In this document: positions 32,274-36,311 of the stretch, piece after piece
Layout of the letters: every line of letters starts with the position of its first letter
How positions within the stretch are numbered: position 1 is the stretch's first letter
Assembly: GCF_041601295.1 (NCBI RefSeq)
Contig: NZ_JBFIII010000015.1
Location: 1 to 36,311, forward strand
DNA length: 36,311 bases
Source of the DNA: Immundisolibacter sp.
GTDB taxonomy: Bacteria > Pseudomonadota > Gammaproteobacteria > Immundisolibacterales > Immundisolibacteraceae
Reading direction: 5' to 3'
The notes under the pieces: model-generated
What the model saw: only the letters and a program-made list of their open reading frames with translations
What the model was told of the DNA's origin: nothing
Databases searched by the model: none
Translations under genes and position numbers: made by a program

Positions 32274-32316
32274 GCGGCGGCAGAGCGCGGTTCAGGGACG
32301 AACCGCCGCATTTTTT
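32274..32316 (+). terminator. Rho-independent terminator after the acyl-CoA dehydrogenase gene
   Basis: GCGGCGG (32274-32280) pairs with CCGCCGC (32303-32309), which is followed by A and six T (32311-32316). A competing inner stem GCGGTTC/GAACCGC (32287-32293, 32300-32306) exists. It lies 20 bases past the stop and before the ligase gene, so it would reduce read-through within the apparent operon. Confidence 0.65.
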
Positions 32317-32354
32317 GTGGCCCATGACGGGCAAGCTTGCTTCAAGGGGGAGAT

Positions 32355-33926
32355 ATGACACGCGACACCAACCTGCGCGAAATGCTGCACCGTTCGGCCA
32401 AGTGGTATCCGAACAATGAGGCCGTGGTCGACGAGCTTTACCGCTATACCTACGCCGAGCTCAAGGAGCAGGTACAGCGCATGGCCAAGCTGCTGCACAC
32501 CCGCGGCGTGCGCAAGGGCGACCGGGTGGCGTTGCTGATGTACCCGTCGGTTGCCCATGTGGTGGCCCTGTTCGGCGCCTTTGAACTGGGCGCGATCCCG
32601 TCCGCCCTGCACCTGCGCGAGTCGCCCAAGATCCTGGCAGCGGTGCTCGAGCGCCTGTCGCCACGCGTGATGGTCTACGACGGCGCGCTCAGCGAACTGG
32701 CCGACCAGCTTCGCCAGATGGCGCCACTGGTCAGCTACGGCATCCGTGCCGTGTCCGAAATCACACCAGACGACAAGATTGGCGGGCCTGATCCGGTCAT
32801 CCCACGGGATCTTGCCGACTACCCGCTCGACTTCGAGCCGATGCCGATCCATAGTGACGATGTATCCATGATCGCCCTGTCGTCGGGCACCACCGGCGTG
32901 CCCAAGGGCATCATGCATACCCACCGTACGCAGATCGAAAGCGCCCGGGGCGGCGGCTTCGTGTTCGACGCCAATCCTTACTCGTGCATCGTCAACGTAT
33001 CCACTACCGCCTTTATCGGCTGGTACAACTGCACCCTGCCGTACCTGAACGCGGCCGGCAAAATCGTGTTCATGGCGCAGTGGGACCCGAAGCGCTTCCT
33101 GCAGAAACTCCAGGACGAACGCGCTACGTTCGCCTTCCTGGTGCCCACTGTGTGGCGCATGTTGTTTCGCGAGAATCTGGACAACTACGACCTGTCCTCG
33201 CTGAAGAAAGCCGGCTACGCCGGCGAGCCGATGGACACCCGCACCATGGGCCTGGTGCGGGAAAAGATCTGCAAGACCGTGATCAACATCTATGGCACCA
33301 CCGAAACCGGCTCCTGCTCGGGTGGCACCATCATGTTCAACGAGGACTACCGCGACCCCAGCAAGCAGGAGAGCGTCGGTAAACCGTTTATCAACGCCGA
33401 CGTGCGGGTCATCCAGCCCGGCGGTGCGCTGACCGACGAGGTGGCGCCCGGCGAAGAAGGCGAAGTCATCATCCGCGGCCTGTCGGTGGCCGAACAGGTG
33501 TGGGAACAGCCGGCCGTGGCGCGCAAGATTTTCGAAGACGGCTGGTGGCGCTCCGGCGACATGGGCACGCTGGATGCCGACAATTACCTGTACCTGCGCG
33601 GCCGTATCGACGACATGATCATCTCCGGCGGTATCAACGTACTGCCAAGCCAGGTGGAGGAAGCGGTACTTGGCCACGCCGCGGTCAGCGAATGTGTAGT
33701 GGTTGGCATCCCGGACGAGCAATGGGGCCAGCGCATCGTCGCCTTCGTAGTGGCCCGGGAGGCGGTCACGCCGGAGCAGCTCAAGGCGCATGTCGAAGCG
33801 ACTGACCTTTCCAGCTACAAGCGCCCGCGGGAATACCGCTTGGTCAACGAACTGCCGCGCGGCAACACCAACAAGGTCAGCCGGCGCATGGTGCGCACCC
33901 TGGTATCGCAAGGGCAGTGGCCATGA
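32355..33926 (+). CDS. AMP-forming acyl-CoA ligase
   Basis: 523-aa adenylate-forming CoA ligase. It has the phosphate loop ALSSGTTGVPKGIMHTH, NIYGTTETGSCSGG, the WWRSGDMGTLDADNYLYLRGRIDDMIISGGINVLPSQVEE segment with the hinge Asp/Arg, and the C-terminal catalytic Lys in RGNTNKVSRR. It activates a carboxylic acid (aromatic or fatty) to its CoA thioester with ATP. AAGGGGGAG lies just upstream of ATG 32355; a longer frame to 32337 is not favoured. It follows a terminator-like hairpin and overlaps the thioesterase gene by ATGA. With the crotonase it fits phenylpropanoid acid activation. Confidence 0.87.
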   Translation: MTRDTNLREMLHRSAKWYPNNEAVVDELYRYTYAELKEQVQRMAKLLHTRGVRKGDRVALLMYPSVAHVVALFGAFELGAIPSALHLRESPKILAAVLERLSPRVMVYDGALSELADQLRQMAPLVSYGIRAVSEITPDDKIGGPDPVIPRDLADYPLDFEPMPIHSDDVSMIALSSGTTGVPKGIMHTHRTQIESARGGGFVFDANPYSCIVNVSTTAFIGWYNCTLPYLNAAGKIVFMAQWDPKRFLQKLQDERATFAFLVPTVWRMLFRENLDNYDLSSLKKAGYAGEPMDTRTMGLVREKICKTVINIYGTTETGSCSGGTIMFNEDYRDPSKQESVGKPFINADVRVIQPGGALTDEVAPGEEGEVIIRGLSVAEQVWEQPAVARKIFEDGWWRSGDMGTLDADNYLYLRGRIDDMIISGGINVLPSQVEEAVLGHAAVSECVVVGIPDEQWGQRIVAFVVAREAVTPEQLKAHVEATDLSSYKRPREYRLVNELPRGNTNKVSRRMVRTLVSQGQWP

Positions 33927-34369
33927 CGCCGCCGACGGCCCAGGTGGACCGCACGCAGCCTGACCTCACCACAATTGACCTGAGTCGGCCGCCGACCATG
34001 GAGCAGTTCGGCGGTTACATCGCCGAGTCCGCGGCCAACTTCGCCCGGCTGGTATTTCCATTCGATCTGCGCTGGTGCAACCCGCGCGGCTCGGTGCAGG
34101 GCGGCGTGATGGCCGTGTACGTGGACGAGGCGGTCGGTTACGCCATGATGGCGACCTACCCCGACCTCAAGACCGTGTGGACCACCACCAGCCTGACCTT
34201 GAACTACCTGCGCCCGATCACCAGCGGCGACATCACCGCCATCGGCCGAGTTATCCGTGTCGGCGGTCGCACCGGCTATGTCGAGGGCGAAATCCTCGAC
34301 GCACAAGGCGCCCTGTGCGTAAAAGCGGTGTCCGGCCTGCTCATACTCAAGCGGCCAGATCCGGCCTGA
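33923..34369 (+). CDS. PaaI-type hotdog thioesterase
   Basis: 148-aa hotdog-fold protein. It has CNPRGSVQGGVMAVYVDEAVGYAMM, the central helix with the conserved Gly-Gly-Val and Asp position of the PaaI group, TTSLTLNYLRPITSGDITAIGRVIRVGGRTGYVEGEI, and a closing strand VSGLLIL. Such thioesterases release CoA from aromatic or fatty acyl-CoA and relieve dead-end thioesters. ATG 33923 overlaps the ligase stop (ATGA) and was preferred to GTG 33917. It is the last gene of the plus-strand catabolic arm. Confidence 0.82.
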   Translation: MTPPTAQVDRTQPDLTTIDLSRPPTMEQFGGYIAESAANFARLVFPFDLRWCNPRGSVQGGVMAVYVDEAVGYAMMATYPDLKTVWTTTSLTLNYLRPITSGDITAIGRVIRVGGRTGYVEGEILDAQGALCVKAVSGLLILKRPDPA

Positions 34370-34489
34370 GTAAACCGTACCCGACTGAGTGGCGACGCAA
34401 TCCGGGACTGGCGGGCGGTCGTGCAGGAATCGCCGGGTCAGTCACCCACATACGTCTGGACTGGGGCGCATCGAAACCCGCCGAATCTT

Positions 34490-34556
34490 CGCTACCGCGC
34501 AGGCGGAAGCCCAGTTAAATCACCCAGCTGGATGCCCGCCTTCGCAGGTATGACGA
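34490..34556. repeat. Degenerate inverted repeat of the GGATTCCCGCCTTCGCGGGAATGACG class
   Basis: ACCGCGCAGGCGGAAGCCCAG-like left arm (34494-34514) and a right arm with CTGGATGCCCGCCTTCGC followed by AGGTATGACG (34528-34556) form an imperfect inverted repeat in the 221-base gap before the integrase gene. The right arm matches a repeat common between genes of many proteobacteria. Nothing else is seen in the gap 34370-34590. Confidence 0.6.
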
Positions 34557-34590
34557 CTCTTGGGAAGCGCCCCAGGTCTGCGGCACCGAC

Positions 34591-35571
34591 TCACAAATCC
34601 AGCGGGCTCACCACGCCGCGCGCACCCCGGTTCATGACGTGGGTGTAGATCATCGTGGTCTGCACGTCTTTATGACCGAGCAGCTCTTGGATGGTGCGAA
34701 TATCCTGCCCACGCTCCAGCAGATGTGTGGCAAACGAATGCCGTAGCGTGTGGGGTGTGGCCGGTTTGACGATCCCTGTCGCCAATACAGCCGTTCGCAT
34801 CGCCCGCTGCAGGAGTTTCTCGTCCAGATGGTGCCGCCGCTCTTCCCCGCTGCGCGGGTCTACCGAATAACTGCCGGACGGGAACACATACTGCCAGCCC
34901 CATTCGGTCGCCGCGTTCGGATACTTTCGCGCCGGAGCATCCGGCAGATACACGGCCGCCTTGCCGGCCTTCTGGTCGTCCTCGAACAGCGCCCTGCGCT
35001 GTGCCAAATACGCTTGCAAGCCGCCGGCCAGTGCCTGCGGCAGCATCGTCACCCGATCCCTTGCACCCTTCCCGTCGCGCACCACAATTTGCTGGTGTGC
35101 GAACTCCACGTCCTTCACCCGCAACCGCACGCATTCCATCAGACGCATCCCGGTGCCGTACAACAAACCTGCCATCAGCGCATACACGCCCCTCATCCGC
35201 GACAGGACCGCCCGCACCTCCTCGCGCGTCAACACCACCGGCAGGTGCTGCGGCCGCTTGGCGCGGGTCACGTTGTTCAGCCACGGCAAATCGACGCCCA
35301 GCACCTCCTTGTACAGGAACAGCAACGCCGACAGGGCCTGATTCTGCGTTGCGGCGGCGACGTGCCCCTCCACCGCAAGATGCGACAAAAACGCCTCGAC
35401 CTCCCCGGCACCCATGTCGAGCGGATGCCGCTTGCCGTGGAACAGGATGAATCGCCGCACCCACTGCACGTATTGCGTCTCCGTGCGGATGCTGTAATGC
35501 TTGACACGAATTCGGTTGCGGACCTGGTCGAGCAGTTTTGGAGTCTGGGGTGCAGGGGTGTTTGCTGGCAC
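34591..35571 (-). CDS. intI: Integron integrase IntI
   Basis: 326-aa tyrosine recombinase. The catalytic set is Arg143 (GTGMRLMECVRL), Lys168, His274 and Arg277 (PHTLRHSFATH), His300 (LLGHKDV) and Tyr309 (MIYTHV), all intact. The stretch RKYPNAATEWGWQYVFPS and DPRSG..RRHHLDE is the extra segment that separates integron integrases from other tyrosine recombinases. GTG 35571 was chosen because AGGTGG lies 7 bases upstream and the N-terminal core-binding region starts shortly after; TTG 35589 is an alternative. It is transcribed away from the cassette array. Neither a frameshift nor a missing motif is visible, so it could be active. Confidence 0.93.
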   Translation of the reverse strand: MPANTPAPQTPKLLDQVRNRIRVKHYSIRTETQYVQWVRRFILFHGKRHPLDMGAGEVEAFLSHLAVEGHVAAATQNQALSALLFLYKEVLGVDLPWLNNVTRAKRPQHLPVVLTREEVRAVLSRMRGVYALMAGLLYGTGMRLMECVRLRVKDVEFAHQQIVVRDGKGARDRVTMLPQALAGGLQAYLAQRRALFEDDQKAGKAAVYLPDAPARKYPNAATEWGWQYVFPSGSYSVDPRSGEERRHHLDEKLLQRAMRTAVLATGIVKPATPHTLRHSFATHLLERGQDIRTIQELLGHKDVQTTMIYTHVMNRGARGVVSPLDL

Positions 35572-35636
35572 CGTATGTCCACCTATCAAATAAGTAACTT
35601 GTTAATAATCATTAGGTTATGATATTTCAATGGGTG

Positions 35637-35684
35637 ATATACACCTATCGAGAAATTAAATATACACCTGTAAAGGTGTATATT
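35637..35684. repeat. Repeated ATATACACCT elements and perfect hairpin in the attI region
   Basis: AATATACACCT (35659-35669) and AGGTGTATATT (35674-35684) form a perfect 11-base inverted repeat around a GTAA loop, ending 5 bases before the crossover site. A third, direct copy ATATACACCT lies at 35637-35646, and CACCTATC occurs at 35642-35649 and again at 35580-35587 over the integrase ribosome site. They may be extra integrase-binding repeats, as attI sites have, or operators for another protein. Confidence 0.7.
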
Positions 35685-35688
35685 GCAC

Positions 35689-35695
35689 GTTGGGC
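35689..35695 (+). other. attI crossover site
   Basis: GTTGGGC fits the G-TT-RRRY core of integron recombination sites and lies 118 bases from the integrase start. Recombination would be between 35689 and 35690, so the first cassette begins with TTGGGC. That hexamer is the exact complement of the attC R'' box of the same cassette (GCCCAA at 36025), as expected for a cassette in its circular form. Confidence 0.8.
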
Positions 35696-35708
35696 AGACT
35701 AAGAGATC

Positions 35709-35996
35709 ATGAATCCAGCAGATCGAGATCGAAAGAAAGCTTGGAAGGAGCAAGAGCGGCAAAAAGCTCAAGCTGCGTTCCCTCTACCCAATGAATTACT
35801 AAAGTCGTTATTCACTTTTGTCGAGGCGCAAGTAGACAAGGAGGAGTGCGACCACACCCATCGTTTCACGGATAAGTGGGTATCGGAAAATAAGCAGCAA
35901 CGCACTCCGATTTTTGAGTGGCTTGAGGAAAATGGTGGTTTTTGTGACTGCGAAGTCGTCGCCAATGCTCAAGATCATTGGGAGCAGAACAGGTGA
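35709..35996 (+). CDS. Integron cassette protein, DUF2695 family
   Basis: 95-aa protein with a charged N-terminal helix (RDRKKAWKEQERQKAQAAF) followed by the DUF2695 block: KEECDHTHRFTDKWV and EWLEENGGFCDCEVVANAQDHW. The paired Cys-x3-His and CDCE motif could bind metal. Function is unknown; the family is common in cassette arrays. AAGAG lies 4 bases before ATG 35709. It is the only gene of a 392-base cassette (35690-36081), in the forward orientation away from intI. The DNA is clearly AT-richer than the chromosome around it, consistent with acquisition from elsewhere. Confidence 0.85.
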   Translation: MNPADRDRKKAWKEQERQKAQAAFPLPNELLKSLFTFVEAQVDKEECDHTHRFTDKWVSENKQQRTPIFEWLEENGGFCDCEVVANAQDHWEQNR

Positions 35997-36024
35997 TGTC
36001 TGTTCTTGGTGCCACGTTTATACA

Positions 36025-36087
36025 GCCCAACCCGGCGCTCAAGCGGGACGCCGCAAAAGCGCGGCGCCCCTTAGCTTTACGTTAGTG
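36025..36087 (+). other. attC site of the first cassette
   Basis: R'' GCCCAAC (36025-36031), L'' GCTCAAG (36037-36043), a central CGCCGC/GCGGCG hairpin (36049-36054, 36061-36066), L' CTTAGC (36070-36075) and R' starting GTTAGTG (36081). L'' has one extra base (C) compared with L', the asymmetric extrahelical position that directs strand choice by IntI. The site is about 63 bases, on the short side for attC. Confidence 0.85.
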
Positions 36088-36093
36088 CTCATA

Positions 36094-36192
36094 ATGCGAC
36101 TTGTAATTATTTTAAGTTTCTTCGTTACCGTGATCGCTCATGCATCTGGCCCAATAGCGCCAGATGGCTGCGTAAGCTCCCCCTCTAGGTAG
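36094..36192 (+). CDS. Possible truncated second cassette gene (exported peptide start)
   Basis: The second cassette starts at 36082 with TTAGTGC. An ATG at 36094 opens a 32-codon frame whose first residues MRLVIILSFFVTVIAHA look like a signal peptide with cleavage after AHA. It reaches a stop at 36190-36192 just where sequence becomes IS-like, so the reading frame is probably cut short by the insertion. No clear ribosome site precedes it. The original product is unknown. Confidence 0.4.
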   Translation: MRLVIILSFFVTVIAHASGPIAPDGCVSSPSR

Positions 36193-36311
36193 ACACTACA
36201 GAAGTAGAACTTTCTGGCATGTTTCTGCAGCCAGGAGGTTCCATGAAGAAGTCGCGTTTCACCGAGACCCAGATTGTCTCGGTCCTCAAGCAGGCCGACG
36301 CCGGCATGCCA
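36193..36311 (+). mobile_element. Left end of an IS3-family insertion sequence (partial)
   Basis: The last 120 bases carry the beginning of a transposase orfA and its leader, with AGGAGG at 36233-36238. No second attC for the interrupted cassette is seen before it. The exact left terminus was not resolved: no clear TG-starting inverted repeat could be defined, so 36193 is an approximate boundary. The element continues past the window. Confidence 0.55.
36243..36311 (+). CDS. IS3-family transposase OrfA (5' end only)
   Basis: First 23 codons of a transposase helix-turn-helix subunit: MKKSRFTETQIVSVLKQAD followed by AGMP. This opening is typical of OrfA of IS3-family elements (HTH_Tnp_1), which binds the element ends and is normally extended by frameshift into an OrfB DDE catalytic domain. 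AGGAGG lies 4 bases before ATG 36243. The gene is cut by the window end. Confidence 0.85.
   Translation, partial: MKKSRFTETQIVSVLKQADAGMP

Noticed and set aside
32292..33911. 539-codon open frame on the minus strand opposite the acyl-CoA ligase
   Set aside because: It mirrors the ligase gene in high-GC DNA, has no ribosome site and no recognisable domain; the plus-strand ligase motifs are complete.
35599..35626. TTGTTA ... GATATT as a cassette promoter (Pc)
   Set aside because: Spacing of 16 is acceptable but the -10 box is poor and the region is AT-rich throughout, so chance matches are likely.
35637..35684. CRISPR-like direct repeats
   Set aside because: Only two or three short copies without regular spacers and no cas gene; better explained as attI-associated repeats.

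Overview
The window is GC-rich, tightly packed bacterial DNA with short Shine-Dalgarno sites, many start/stop overlaps and no introns. The gene families fit a Gammaproteobacterium or a close proteobacterial relative: an acyl-ACP-fed sphingolipid locus, aromatic/acyl-CoA catabolism, a divergently transcribed integron integrase, and REP-like intergenic repeats. No rRNA, tRNA or CRISPR was seen, and no transcription factor gene is present. The organism is an inference; no taxonomic marker gene lies in the window.

Positions 168-10938 look like a sphingolipid (ceramide) locus. On the minus strand are a GNAT-fold acyltransferase resembling bacterial ceramide synthase (1797-2933) and a MobA-like nucleotidyltransferase (1015-1800). 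A LicC-like nucleotidyltransferase (168-890) faces them. Divergently, on the plus strand, run a HIT-like protein, a fatty acyl-AMP ligase, a CerR-like extended SDR reductase, an acyl carrier protein, serine palmitoyltransferase, a large GT8-like/ELM1 fusion, and a 2-oxoglutarate/Fe(II) oxygenase. The likely flow is fatty acid to acyl-AMP to acyl-ACP, condensation with serine, N-acylation and ketone reduction. Hydroxylation and head-group or sugar addition by the remaining genes is inference.

Positions 10935-17617 are a glycosyltransferase block. Four genes form one overlapping plus-strand operon (GT4, GT4, GT2, GT4). They converge on a minus-strand pair, a UDP-glucuronate decarboxylase and another GT2. 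Its position directly after the sphingolipid genes suggests glycosylation of that lipid or of another surface glycan.

Positions 17679-34369 are catabolic. The minus strand carries a tandem-glyoxalase VOC protein, an AtoE-type short-chain fatty acid transporter, a FlK-like thioesterase, an NDP-forming acyl-CoA synthetase, a lipoprotein cytochrome c, a small unknown protein, a luciferase-like flavin enzyme, a Rieske oxygenase alpha subunit, a flavin alpha-hydroxy-acid oxidase, a DUF971 protein, a HAD phosphatase, a PdxA/TphB-like dehydrogenase and a DUF2173-like protein. The plus strand carries a hydroxycinnamoyl-CoA hydratase/lyase-like crotonase, an atypical acyl-CoA dehydrogenase, an AMP-forming acyl-CoA ligase and a hotdog thioesterase. 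Together they suggest aromatic or phenylpropanoid acid uptake, activation and side-chain or ring oxidation.

Positions 34591-36311 are a chromosomal-type integron: intI on the minus strand, an AT-rich attI region with striking repeats, one complete cassette (DUF2695 protein) with a well-formed attC, and the start of a second cassette cut short by an IS3-family element that runs off the window.

Intergenic DNA also contains a composite four-hairpin repeat (two full copies and a partial third) whose stems are preserved by compensatory changes. This is the clearest unexplained structure in the window.
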